Positions 1 to 7,840 are shown, counted from the first letter of the stretch. The stretch: DNA of 9,838 bases from an uncultured Oscillospiraceae bacterium (GCA_900754605.1 CAAEDK010000258.1:1-9838); one strand, 5' to 3'. Notes: a model not told the origin generated them from the sequence alone. Translations and numbers: made by a program.

Positions 1-1
1 C

Positions 2-2008
2 ATAGAGGACACTGCCGCCACCCACGAGGAGATCGCCAAGAAATTTGGCAAGTCAGTTGCGGAACTGGTAGAGGGGGTCACTAAGCTGACGCGGGTACAG
101 TATGTCTCCAAGGAAGAGGAGCAGATGGAGAACCTGCGTAAGATGCTTATGGCAATGGCCCACGATATCCGGGTGATCCTCATTAAGATCTGCGATCGCC
201 TGCACAATATGCGCACCATGGAATACCAGTCCCCGCGGAAGCAGCGGGAGAAGTCTCTGGAGACGATGGAAATCTATGCGCCGCTGGCACACCGTCTTGG
301 TATGCAGAAGCTGAAGTGGGAATTGGAGGACCTCTCACTGCGCTATCTGGACCCAGTGGGTTATAAAGAGATCGAGGATGAGATGTCCGCCCGTTCTGCC
401 GCCCATGAGGAGTTCCTGGCGTCCATCCAGCTGCGTATCCAGCAGCGGATGGAGCAGGAGGGCATCCGCTGCAAGGTGTACGGCAGGGTGAAGCATACCT
501 ACTCCATCTACCGAAAAATGTTTGCTCAGAACAAGACCCTGGACGAGATTTTCGATCTGTACGCCTTCCGGGTGATCGTGGACGATATTCCGGAGTGCTA
601 TAATGTGTTGGGCTGCATCCATGATATGTTCAAGCCGGTGCTGGGCCGGTTCAAGGACTATATCGGTACACCTAAGCCGAATATGTACCAGTCCCTCCAC
701 ACCACGGTCATCGGCCGGGAGGGTATCCCATTCGAGGTGCAGATCCGTACCTGGGAGATGCACCAGACCGCAGAGTACGGCATTGCGGCTCACTGGAAGT
801 ACAAGCAGGGGATGGCCAACAAGAAACTGGGCAGCGAGGTGGACTTTGAGTGGGTCCGCAAGCTGCTGGAGAGCCAGCAGGACACCGATGCGGAGGAGTT
901 TGTCCGTACCTTGAAGGTGGATATGTTTTCCGACGAGGTGTTCGTCTTTACTCCCAATGGAGATGTCAAGAGCCTGCCTGCCGGTGCCACCCCGATCGAT
1001 TTTGCTTATAACATCCACTCCGCTGTGGGCAACAGCATGGTTGGCGCCCGGGTGAATGGGCGGATGGTCCCTTATGACACCCACCTGAAAAACGGTGATA
1101 TTGTAGAGGTGCTTACTTCCAAAGCGGCCAAAGGCCCCAGCCGGGACTGGCTCAAGATCGCTAAGAGCAACGAGGCACGGAACAAGATCCGTCAGTGGTT
1201 CAAGCGGGAACGCAGGGAGGAGAACGTTGCCACTGGGCGGGCCCTGTTTGAATCAGAGTTGAAGCATGCGAAGATCCCGCTGAGTTCCATCACAGCGGAG
1301 GATGTGCTGCCCAGCCTCCTGCGGAAAGTGCGCTTCGGAACACTGGATGAGCTGTATGCTTCTATCGGCTATGGTGGAACGACCGCTGTGAAGAGCGTGG
1401 CCCGCATCAAGGATGAGCTGCTCCGCCTGGGAAGGCTGAAGGCAGAGAAGGCGGCCGCTTCCTCCCGAACAACGGCAGAGAGCGTCATTGTACCTGGCAC
1501 CACTGCTCCGGTGGATGTCAGCCAGCTGAAGGGCTCCAACAAACACACAGACTCAGGCATTATTGTGGAGGGATTGGGCAACTGTTTGGTGAAGTTTGCC
1601 AAGTGCTGCACTCCGGTCCCAGGCGATCCGGTGATCGGGTTTATCACCCGGGGCTACGGGGTGTCTGTTCATCGGGCAGACTGTCCCAACGCCGCGCCGG
1701 AAAACCGCAAGCCGGAGGAGGCTGCCCGCTGGGTGCGGGTATCCTGGGTGGATAGCAAACTGCCCAATTACCGCACTGCCCTGGAGGTGGCCTCTAAGGA
1801 TCGGGATAATCTGACCCTAGATGTGGCGATGGCCCTGTCTGCGGCCAAGGTAAAGGTCACGGCTCTGTCCGCCCGCTCCATGTCTGATGGCCATGCTATC
1901 CTCCGCATTGAGGTGGAAGTGCGGGACAAGGAGGAACTGTCTTCGGTCATCAACAAGTTGAATAACATCCATGGGGTCTATCATGTGGCCCGGATGACAG
2001 GAAAGTAA
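2..2008 (+). CDS. relA: Bifunctional (p)ppGpp synthetase/hydrolase, RelA/SpoT family (5'-truncated by window edge)
   Basis: Long Rel enzyme that makes and degrades the alarmone (p)ppGpp in the cytoplasm, setting the stringent response. The frame is open from base 2, giving 668 visible residues. About 75-80 N-terminal residues, including the His-Asp of the hydrolase signature, lie outside; only its tail IEDT remains (bases 2-13). Visible in order: the rest of the HD hydrolase with DRLHN (194-208); the synthetase domain with GRVKHTYSIYRKM and RFKD (647-658), the R-x-K-D form typical of bifunctional enzymes rather than the acidic E-x-D-D form of RelA-only synthetases; a TGS domain (about 920-1120); a conserved Cys-Cys/His/Cys zinc-finger-like domain (about 1553-1700); and a C-terminal ACT domain (about 1760-2005). 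The full length, about 745 residues, fits the family. It ends at TAA, 59 bp before dtd. The visible part has no frameshift. The start and any promoter are outside the window. Confidence 0.97.
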   Translation: MEDTAATHEEIAKKFGKSVAELVEGVTKLTRVQYVSKEEEQMENLRKMLMAMAHDIRVILIKICDRLHNMRTMEYQSPRKQREKSLETMEIYAPLAHRLGMQKLKWELEDLSLRYLDPVGYKEIEDEMSARSAAHEEFLASIQLRIQQRMEQEGIRCKVYGRVKHTYSIYRKMFAQNKTLDEIFDLYAFRVIVDDIPECYNVLGCIHDMFKPVLGRFKDYIGTPKPNMYQSLHTTVIGREGIPFEVQIRTWEMHQTAEYGIAAHWKYKQGMANKKLGSEVDFEWVRKLLESQQDTDAEEFVRTLKVDMFSDEVFVFTPNGDVKSLPAGATPIDFAYNIHSAVGNSMVGARVNGRMVPYDTHLKNGDIVEVLTSKAAKGPSRDWLKIAKSNEARNKIRQWFKRERREENVATGRALFESELKHAKIPLSSITAEDVLPSLLRKVRFGTLDELYASIGYGGTTAVKSVARIKDELLRLGRLKAEKAAASSRTTAESVIVPGTTAPVDVSQLKGSNKHTDSGIIVEGLGNCLVKFAKCCTPVPGDPVIGFITRGYGVSVHRADCPNAAPENRKPEEAARWVRVSWVDSKLPNYRTALEVASKDRDNLTLDVAMALSAAKVKVTALSARSMSDGHAILRIEVEVRDKEELSSVINKLNNIHGVYHVARMTGK

Positions 2009-2067
2009 ATGCTGCGCGGTATTTATCCGTGCATATCGTTCATAATCTGAGCTGAGAGGTTGATATT

Positions 2068-2502
2068 ATGCGAGCAGTTGTTACCCGGGTGTCCTCCGCC
2101 TCCGTCACCATTGACGGGGCAGTGCGGGGCGCCATTGAAAAGGGCTATCTGGTTCTGCTGGGAGTTGGCCCACAGGATACAGAAGCTGTGTGTGATAAAC
2201 TTGCTGAAAAAATTTGCAATTTGCGGGTTTTTGAGGATGAAAACGGCAAGATGAATCTGAATTTGGAGCAAGTAGGGGGCGACCTTCTGGTGGTGAGCCA
2301 GTTCACCCTTTACGCCGATACCAAGAGCCGCCGCCCCGGATTTACTGGAGCGGCTAAGCCTGATGTAGCCATCCCCCTCTATGAGCGATTCATGGATCAG
2401 TGCCGCCAGCGGGGCTTCCGGGTGGAGCATGGGGAATTCGGGGCGGATATGCAAGTGGCGTCGGTCAACGACGGTCCGGTCACCATCTTATTTGAATTAT
2501 GA
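2068..2502 (+). CDS. dtd: D-aminoacyl-tRNA deacylase
   Basis: Cytoplasmic homodimeric proofreading enzyme that hydrolyses D-amino acids (and mischarged glycine) from tRNA, so that they do not enter translation. The 144-residue length is normal for the family. Both signature motifs are seen: SQFTL at residues 77-81 and NDGPVT at 134-139, whose Gly136-Pro137 forms the cis-peptide chiral selector in characterised DTDs. The N-terminus MRAVVTRVSSASV is typical. The ATG at 2068 is preceded by the purine-rich GAGAGGT (2054-2060) at a suitable distance. It sits 59 bp behind rel, an association common in Firmicutes, and is probably co-transcribed with it. Nothing looks truncated or unusual. The overlapping frame starting at 2060 is a shadow. 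Confidence 0.97.
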   Translation: MRAVVTRVSSASVTIDGAVRGAIEKGYLVLLGVGPQDTEAVCDKLAEKICNLRVFEDENGKMNLNLEQVGGDLLVVSQFTLYADTKSRRPGFTGAAKPDVAIPLYERFMDQCRQRGFRVEHGEFGADMQVASVNDGPVTILFEL

Positions 2503-2639
2503 ATTCGAAATTAGGAGTCAGGAATTGTAGGGCCGCCAGCGGCTATGGAATATGGGCGAAGCCAATTTTAAGCGGTTCTCCGGAAGCGGAACGCCATAAT
2601 TCCTAATTTCTCACTCCTAATTTAATTTCTGATTTTCAT
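2503..2639. repeat. AT-rich inverted-repeat intergenic element (MITE-like), copy 1
   Basis: The gap between dtd and the hydrolase gene holds AT-rich arms around a GC-richer core of about 70 bp. The left arm AAATTAGGAGTCAGGAATT (2508-2526) is complementary to the right arm at 2598-2623, except that the right arm carries about 7 extra bases. That insertion creates a direct repeat of TCCTAATTT (2601-2609 and 2615-2623). The core contains small palindromes such as GCCG-ccag-CGGC. Segment 2609-2623 matches, inverted, 14 of 15 bases of 5746-5760 in another gap of this window, so the element is probably dispersed. No ORF is supported. Calling it a miniature mobile element is inference; target-site duplications are not clear. 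Confidence 0.55.
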
Positions 2640-2641
2640 AT

Positions 2642-2646
2642 GGAGG
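2642..2646 (+). promoter_or_regulatory. Ribosome binding site deciding the hydrolase start
   Basis: GGAGG lies 5 bp upstream of the ATG at 2652. An in-frame ATG at 2640 would place this Shine-Dalgarno sequence inside the coding region and has no good site of its own, so 2652 is preferred. The resulting N-terminus MKVKVMQVGPIGTNCYI matches the usual start of this hydrolase family. Confidence 0.8.
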
Positions 2647-2651
2647 TTTTT

Positions 2652-3272
2652 ATGAAAGTAAAGGTTATGCAGGTGGGGCCAATCGGTACCAACTGCTATA
2701 TTCTGGAGGATGACACCACCGGTAAGGCGGCTGTCATTGACCCCGGGGACGATGCGGAGCGGATCCTGGCTGTGCTGAAGGAGGATGGGGCAGAGGTGAC
2801 TCACATCCTGCTCACCCACGGCCACTATGACCACACCACTGCCGTCCCGGAACTGAAGAAGGTGCTACCCCAGGCAGCCATCTATATCCACCAAGGAGAT
2901 GCCAACGGGGCGGGAAATACCCTGTTTCCTCTGGCGGGCCAGGTGAGCGATCTGCACTTCTATGACGAAGGGGATCACATCCTGGTGGGCTCCATAGATG
3001 TTCAGGTCCTCCATACCCCTGGACACTCAAAGGGTTCCGTTACATTGAAGGCGGGAGATGTGCTGTTTACCGGAGATACTTTGTTCTGCGGCTCTTGCGG
3101 CCGCACCGATCTGCGGGGGGGCAGCTATGAAGAGATCATGGCTTCTTTAAAGCGTCTGGGTGAACTGGAGGGAGAGTACCACGTATGCCCTGGGCACGAC
3201 CGGACCTCCACCCTGGAGCGGGAGCGGAACTATAATCCCTTCCTGCGGGAGGCTATGGGACAGCAGAGTTGA
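2652..3272 (+). CDS. Metallo-beta-lactamase-fold hydrolase, glyoxalase II-like
   Basis: A 206-residue cytoplasmic metal-dependent hydrolase of the small glyoxalase II-like (YcbL/GloC-type) group. Family members hydrolyse thioesters such as S-lactoylglutathione, but the substrate here is not shown by the sequence, and Clostridia often lack glutathione, so another thiol ester is possible. All metal-site motifs are present: THGHYDH at residues 55-61 (His56, His58, Asp60, His61), HTPGH with His125, TGDT with Asp142, and PGHD with His182. The C-terminal ERNYNPFL is typical of the short family members, which lack the extra helical domain of classical glyoxalase II. The ATG at 2652 is chosen because of GGAGG just upstream. 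The stop is 13 bp before hemZ, which implies co-transcription and possible translational coupling. Confidence 0.92.
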   Translation: MKVKVMQVGPIGTNCYILEDDTTGKAAVIDPGDDAERILAVLKEDGAEVTHILLTHGHYDHTTAVPELKKVLPQAAIYIHQGDANGAGNTLFPLAGQVSDLHFYDEGDHILVGSIDVQVLHTPGHSKGSVTLKAGDVLFTGDTLFCGSCGRTDLRGGSYEEIMASLKRLGELEGEYHVCPGHDRTSTLERERNYNPFLREAMGQQS

Positions 3273-3285
3273 GGAAGGAACAGCG

Positions 3286-4761
3286 ATGAAATTAGTGCTA
3301 AAAGGGCACGACGAGCGATATGTTGTGGAACAGGGGATGCTGAACCTGTTTCCTGGTGAGCGGCCCGTCTATGAGCCCATTGGTTTGGAGGATGACACCT
3401 GGGCCCGGGTCTCTCTTTGGGAGGAAGCAGACAGCTGCACCGCAGAGGTGGAGCTGTCCTGGCGGGGGACGGCAGCTTCTCACCGGCTGGATGCCCCGCT
3501 GACGGGGGATGAATTTCAGCGGGAGGGCCTGCGCCGCCGGGCCATCGGCCGGTGTTTTTTCCTGGCTGCCCGTGCGGTCACTGGTACTGCGCCTCCATGG
3601 GGGATGCTCACCGGTGTGCGTCCAGTGAAGCTGCCCACGCGTGAGATGGCAGCTGGAGCGACTCCGGAGCAGGCCAGAGCCAGTCTGGAGCGGGACTGTT
3701 ATGTTTCGCCGGAGAGGGCGAAGCTGGCGGTTGACTGTGCCCAGGCGAGCTTAGATGCCCAGCGCGCCCTGAAGGATGATGAGGTCTCTCTTTACATTGG
3801 CATCCCTTTCTGCCCTACCCGGTGTGCCTACTGCTCCTTTGTGTCCGCTGATGTGGGGCGGACGCTGAAGCTGGTAGAGCCCTATCTGGATGCGCTTTTG
3901 AAGGAAATCGATGTCCTGGGCCAGGTTCTGGAGCGGACAGGAAAGGGTCTTCAGACGTTCTATATGGGGGGCGGTACACCGACCACCCTGTCTGCCGGAC
4001 AGCTGGATCGTCTGCTTACCCGGTGCCGGGAAGTTCTGCCTCTGAAGGGCTGCACTGAGTATACTGTGGAGGCCGGCCGGCCGGACACCATTGACCGGGC
4101 CAAGCTGGAGGTGCTGAAACGACACGGAGTGGGCCGCATCTCCATCAACCCTCAGACTCTGGAGGATCATGTGCTCCGGGCCATCGGACGCAGGCACGGA
4201 GCTGGTGACATCCGGGCGGCTAATGATCTGGCCAGATCGGTGGGCTTTGACTGTATTAACATGGATCTGATCGCTGGTCTGCCACAGGACTCTTGTGAGG
4301 GCTTCCGCCGCTCCTTGGAGGGTGTGCTGGAGATGGAACCAGAGAACATTACCATCCACACCCTTGCGCTGAAAAAGGGCTCCACTCTTATGGAGCGGGG
4401 CGGTAGCCTGCCCAGCGGAGCGGAAGTGGCAGAAATGCTAGACTTCTCACGAGAGATATTGATACGGCGTGGTTATCGACCGTATTATTTATACAGGCAG
4501 AAATATATGTCCGGTGCATTGGAGAACGTGGGTTGGGCCAAACCTGGGACAGAGAATCTGTACAACATCATTATGATGGAGGAACTCCAGACAGTGGTGT
4601 CGGTAGGAGGAGGCGGAGTTACAAAGTTGGTGGACTACGCCGCTGGAAGAATCGTTCGCCTGCCCAACCCCAAGTATCCCCACGACTATCTGACCTCGCT
4701 GGAGAAGGTGCTGGCCCAGAAGGAGGAGCTGATCCGGTTTTACGGTTCTGAACTTCCCTAA
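3286..4761 (+). CDS. hemZ: Coproporphyrinogen dehydrogenase-like radical SAM protein HemZ
   Basis: Radical SAM enzyme of the HemN/HemW/HemZ group, 491 residues (about 500 in Bacillus HemZ). HemZ is annotated as the oxygen-independent coproporphyrinogen III dehydrogenase that decarboxylates two propionates in haem synthesis. The 4Fe-4S/SAM motif CPTRCAYC gives Cys176, Cys180 and Cys183. The GGGTP motif follows at residues 228-232, and INPQTL and the DLIAGLPQD strand belong to the barrel. The roughly 170-residue N-terminal extension before the cluster motif is the HemZ-type feature that separates it from HemN and HemW. The C-terminal segment YYLYRQKYMSGALENVGW is also HemZ-like. The ATG at 3286 has GAGGAAGGA (3271-3279) in front; the reading frame extends upstream to 3160, but that would overlap the hydrolase gene by more than 100 bp. 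No haem-pathway neighbour is visible, so the true substrate in this organism is uncertain. Confidence 0.92.
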   Translation: MKLVLKGHDERYVVEQGMLNLFPGERPVYEPIGLEDDTWARVSLWEEADSCTAEVELSWRGTAASHRLDAPLTGDEFQREGLRRRAIGRCFFLAARAVTGTAPPWGMLTGVRPVKLPTREMAAGATPEQARASLERDCYVSPERAKLAVDCAQASLDAQRALKDDEVSLYIGIPFCPTRCAYCSFVSADVGRTLKLVEPYLDALLKEIDVLGQVLERTGKGLQTFYMGGGTPTTLSAGQLDRLLTRCREVLPLKGCTEYTVEAGRPDTIDRAKLEVLKRHGVGRISINPQTLEDHVLRAIGRRHGAGDIRAANDLARSVGFDCINMDLIAGLPQDSCEGFRRSLEGVLEMEPENITIHTLALKKGSTLMERGGSLPSGAEVAEMLDFSREILIRRGYRPYYLYRQKYMSGALENVGWAKPGTENLYNIIMMEELQTVVSVGGGGVTKLVDYAAGRIVRLPNPKYPHDYLTSLEKVLAQKEELIRFYGSELP

Positions 4762-4791
4762 CTGCTGCCCTGATGTGAAAGGAGAACGTCC

Positions 4792-5730
4792 ATGGCATAT
4801 CAATTACAGGAGATCAACCGCCGGATCCAGAATGATGTCACTGAATTTTTAGCGGAGTGCGATGAGAACTATGCCCAGCGCGTCTCACTGGCTGCGGATA
4901 AGATTCTGTCTAACCTAGAGGCCAGCCCCATTGTTCTGCTGTCCGGCCCATCTGGATCCGGCAAAACCACCACTGCAATGAAAATCGCGGAAGAACTCCA
5001 GCGGCGGGGGGTGAACACCCACGCAGTGGCCATGGACAACTACTTTAAAACCACCAATCCAAAGACTGCGCCCCGTACCCCAGAAGGAGCACTGGATTTT
5101 GAGTCCCCGCTCTGTCTGGATATGGAACTGCTGGACCGTCACTTCACTGCTCTGACCCAGGGAGAGGAGATTCTGATCCCCAAGTATGAGTTTATTCGCC
5201 AGATGCGCAACGACAGCAAGGGTACTCCGCTTCGTCTTGGCAAAAACGAGATCGTGGTGTTTGAAGGGATCCACGCCCTCAATGACAGTATTGCTGGCCG
5301 CCACCCGGAGGCTACTAAGCTGTATATCTCTGCCCGTTCCAACATCAATGAGGGCTCCGTGCTCCGCTTTAAAGGAACATGGATGCGCCTGACCCGCCGG
5401 GCGGTGCGGGATTATAATTTCCGCGGCACCGGAGTAGAAGATACTCTGGATATGTGGGCCAACGTGCGCCGGGGGGAGAAGCTGTATATTTCGCCCTTCA
5501 AGAACAAGGCGGATATTATCTTTGACTCTTCCCTTCCTTATGAGGTTTCAGTGATGAAGCACTATGCCCTCCCTTTACTGGAGGCAGTCCCGGAGGAGAA
5601 TGTCCGTCGGGAGGAATTATTGGAGTTGATCGATGCGTTTCAGTTTTTCCAGCCCATCGATCCGGAACTGGTGGATAAGAGCTCTCTGCTCCGGGAGTTT
5701 ATCGGCGGCGGTTCTTACCACTACACATGA
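4792..5730 (+). CDS. Uridine kinase/phosphoribulokinase-family nucleoside kinase
   Basis: P-loop kinase of 312 residues, probably phosphorylating a nucleoside such as uridine or cytidine with a nucleoside triphosphate. Visible: Walker A GPSGSGKT (residues 52-59); DNYF (82-85) and DFESP (102-106), which match the substrate-side motifs of uridine kinases; VVFEGIHALN (156-164) as the Walker B-like strand; and RRAVRDYNFRG (202-212) as the arginine-rich lid. About 45 helical residues precede the P-loop. Related clostridial proteins are often about 550 residues with an N-terminal TGS/ThrRS-like part; that part is absent here. The start at 4792 is supported by AAAGGAG (4778-4784) at good spacing. 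It lies 30 bp after hemZ and is likely in the same operon. The exact substrate cannot be read from the sequence; phosphoribulokinase activity is unlikely in this context. Confidence 0.85.
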   Translation: MAYQLQEINRRIQNDVTEFLAECDENYAQRVSLAADKILSNLEASPIVLLSGPSGSGKTTTAMKIAEELQRRGVNTHAVAMDNYFKTTNPKTAPRTPEGALDFESPLCLDMELLDRHFTALTQGEEILIPKYEFIRQMRNDSKGTPLRLGKNEIVVFEGIHALNDSIAGRHPEATKLYISARSNINEGSVLRFKGTWMRLTRRAVRDYNFRGTGVEDTLDMWANVRRGEKLYISPFKNKADIIFDSSLPYEVSVMKHYALPLLEAVPEENVRREELLELIDAFQFFQPIDPELVDKSSLLREFIGGGSYHYT

Positions 5731-5820
5731 GGAATTAGAATTTACAAATTAAGAGTGAGAGTCTTGAGGTCCGGCTCTGCCGGGCAGGGTACATTGCGCT
5801 CCCTCGCTCCTGATTGAGAG
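5731..5820. repeat. AT-rich intergenic repeat element, copy 2 (degenerate)
   Basis: The gap before the amylase gene opens with AT-rich sequence. Positions 5746-5760 (AAATTAAGAGTGAGA) match the reverse complement of 2609-2623 at 14 of 15 bases. A GC-rich core follows, with a CCGGC-tct-GCCGG hairpin (5771-5783). A right part around 5801-5819 pairs imperfectly with the left arm, many of the differences being transitions compatible with G-U pairing. The layout (AT-rich arms, GC-rich core) resembles the dtd-downstream element. No coding potential or clear promoter is seen here. Confidence 0.45.
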
Positions 5821-5833
5821 AAAAGGTGCCAAC

Positions 5834-7717
5834 ATGACAGAACCAATCTATAACTCACGAGATCTCCGGTGCAAGTCACCCTATGGGGCGGCGGCATCGG
5901 GGACCCCGGTTAAACTCACCCTCCGGCCGCTGCGGCAGGAGGGTTATTCCCGTGCGTTGCTCACGGCACGGTTTGAGGCTCGGAAGGACGAGATCCTCAC
6001 CATTCCTATGCCATGGTCCGGGCTGGATGGGGATCGGGATCAGTTTTCATGCGTGCTGGACACTGAGGGATATGTGGGACTGGTATGGTACACCTTTACC
6101 TTGGAGCGATTGGATGGGAAAAAGAGCCGGCAGCTGGGTCCCTATCAGCTGACAGTGTATGATGGCGGGGAGGAGGTCCCTGCTTGGTTTGGCGAGGGAA
6201 TGACCTATCAGATCTTCCCAGATCGTTTCCGCCGCACCAGGATCACAGACCCTGCCGGGATGGTAGGGGGGCGGTGGGTACACGCTGCCTGGCAGGAGGA
6301 GCCTGAGTACCGTCCGGACCAGAATGGTGAGATACGAAACCGGGACTTTTTCGGCGGAGACCTGCGGGGTGTAATGGAAAAGCTGGATTATCTCCGCAGT
6401 TTGGGGGTGACGACCCTCTATTTCTGTCCTGTTTTTGAGGCGGCAGAGAATCACCGCTATGGCACAGCCGATTACAGCAGAATCGATCCTATGCTGGGCT
6501 GTGAGGAGGACTTTTCCACTCTCTGCGAGAAGGCCCACAGCCTGGGAATGCGGGTGATGCTGGATGGGGTATTCAACCATACCGGCTTTGTCAGCCGTTA
6601 CTTCAATGGAGACGGATTTTACCCGGAGCCGGGGGCTCACCAGAGTCAGGACTCACCCTGGTCCTCCTGGTACAATTTCCAGCAGTGGCCAGATAGATAT
6701 GAGAGTTGGTGGGGGATCTACTCCCTGCCCGCAGTGAACGAGCACGACCCATCCTATCGGGAGTTTATCTTTGGCGGAGAGAACTCGGTAGTCCGCCGGT
6801 GGCTGCGGGCGGGGGCTGACGGCTGGCGGCTGGATGTGGCGGATGAACTGCCGGATGACTTTGTCCAGGGGGTCCACGCCGCTGCCCGGGCGGAGAAGCC
6901 GGATGCGGTGGTCATCGGAGAGGTGTGGGAGGACGGCTCCACCAAGATCGCCTATGGCGTGCGCCGACGCCATATCCTGGGGGGACACTGTGATGGCTTG
7001 ATGAACTACCCCTTCCGCAGCGCGGCCCTGGATTACATCCGGGGCGGGAACGCCCGGGACTTTGTGGAGACGATGGAGACACTCCGTGAGAACTATCCGA
7101 AATTCGCTTTTTACTCTGCGATGAACTCCCTGGGTACCCACGACACCCCACGAATCCTTACTTTGCTGGGCGTGGGGAGCGAGTGCCGGGATCGTTCCCG
7201 GGAGTGGCGTGCTAACTTCCGTATGGATCCAGATCAGCGCCGCCGAGGCAAAGAATTGCTGAAGCTGGGGGCTGCCCTGTTGTTTGCCTTCCCGGGATCT
7301 CCTACGGTGTACTATGGGGATGAGGTGGGGATGGAGGGGTTTGAGGATCCGTTTAACCGACGTACGTTTCCCTGGGGGCATGAGGACTCAGAATTGCTGG
7401 GCTGGTTTACCCGCCTGGGTCACCTGCGGCAAGAGTCCGATGCGCTGCGCCGGGGTGATATCCGCTACCGGATGAGCGATGGGCCGCTGCTGGCCTTTAC
7501 CCGTACCTGGGGAGAGGAGACGATCTTGGCTGCTTTTAATGCAGGAGATCAGGTGCTTGCCTTGCGGCTGGAGGATGGAGAACGCATCGAACTTCTTCTG
7601 GGGGCGGTCCGCTCTCAAATTGTCTCCCAGGAGCACACGCTGATCCTCCCGCCCCGCACCGGGAGCTTGATGCACTTGCGGGCTGCACAGGAGGATAGTG
7701 CGGTATATTCTGATTGA
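5834..7717 (+). CDS. Glycoside hydrolase family 13 alpha-glycosidase (neopullulanase/cyclomaltodextrinase-like)
   Basis: Alpha-amylase-superfamily enzyme of 627 residues that should cleave alpha-1,4 (possibly also alpha-1,6) bonds in malto-oligosaccharides, cyclodextrins or pullulan fragments. An N-terminal beta domain (about 1-115) precedes the barrel, which starts near YQIFPDRF (125-132). The four GH13 regions are intact: DGVFNH (244-249); GWRLDVADE (330-338) with Arg332 and nucleophile Asp334; IGEVWED with acid/base Glu363; and SLGTHDTPR with His436 and Asp437. LPAVNEHDP (299-306) occupies the fifth-region position, and the SLGTHDTPR form resembles neopullulanase-type enzymes. A C-terminal beta domain closes the protein. 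There is no signal peptide or anchor, so it acts in the cytoplasm on imported oligosaccharides. Its ATG at 5834 follows a weak AAAGGTG site. No transporter or LacI-type regulator is adjacent, so control is not evident. Substrate preference is inference. Confidence 0.92.
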   Translation: MTEPIYNSRDLRCKSPYGAAASGTPVKLTLRPLRQEGYSRALLTARFEARKDEILTIPMPWSGLDGDRDQFSCVLDTEGYVGLVWYTFTLERLDGKKSRQLGPYQLTVYDGGEEVPAWFGEGMTYQIFPDRFRRTRITDPAGMVGGRWVHAAWQEEPEYRPDQNGEIRNRDFFGGDLRGVMEKLDYLRSLGVTTLYFCPVFEAAENHRYGTADYSRIDPMLGCEEDFSTLCEKAHSLGMRVMLDGVFNHTGFVSRYFNGDGFYPEPGAHQSQDSPWSSWYNFQQWPDRYESWWGIYSLPAVNEHDPSYREFIFGGENSVVRRWLRAGADGWRLDVADELPDDFVQGVHAAARAEKPDAVVIGEVWEDGSTKIAYGVRRRHILGGHCDGLMNYPFRSAALDYIRGGNARDFVETMETLRENYPKFAFYSAMNSLGTHDTPRILTLLGVGSECRDRSREWRANFRMDPDQRRRGKELLKLGAALLFAFPGSPTVYYGDEVGMEGFEDPFNRRTFPWGHEDSELLGWFTRLGHLRQESDALRRGDIRYRMSDGPLLAFTRTWGEETILAAFNAGDQVLALRLEDGERIELLLGAVRSQIVSQEHTLILPPRTGSLMHLRAAQEDSAVYSD

Positions 7718-7720
7718 ATA

Positions 7721-7763
7721 CAGCGCCCTGAGGCGGTGGAAAGCGCACTGCCTCGGGGCGCTG
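7721..7763 (+). terminator. Strong stem-loop after the GH13 gene (terminator-like, no T-tract)
   Basis: The arms at 7721-7738 and 7746-7763 pair over 18 bp with only two G-U pairs and a 7-base loop (7739-7745), starting 4 bp after the amylase stop. The stem is very stable, but CTGCGTCAAAAG follows instead of a T-run, so it is not a canonical intrinsic terminator. It may protect the 3' end of the upstream mRNA, mark processing, or terminate weakly or with Rho. Its position ahead of a new promoter fits the end of the upstream transcription unit. Confidence 0.6.
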
Positions 7764-7840
7764 CTGCGTCAAAAGAGAAAATACTTGGGAGAATAGGTGC
7801 TAAAATTTTGGAAAGGAGCAGGTGGAATGTGGAATAGAAC

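Noticed and set aside
335..1084. 249-codon minus-strand frame opposite rel
   Set aside because: It lies fully inside the conserved synthetase and TGS coding sequence and is explained by codon bias in a GC-rich gene.
3160..3285. Upstream extension of the hemZ frame
   Set aside because: It would overlap the hydrolase gene by over 100 bp; the ATG at 3286 has a good ribosome site and a family-like N-terminus.
4071..4084. GGCCGGCCGGCCGG palindromic run
   Set aside because: It is inside hemZ and encodes ordinary residues; explained by GC-rich codon use.
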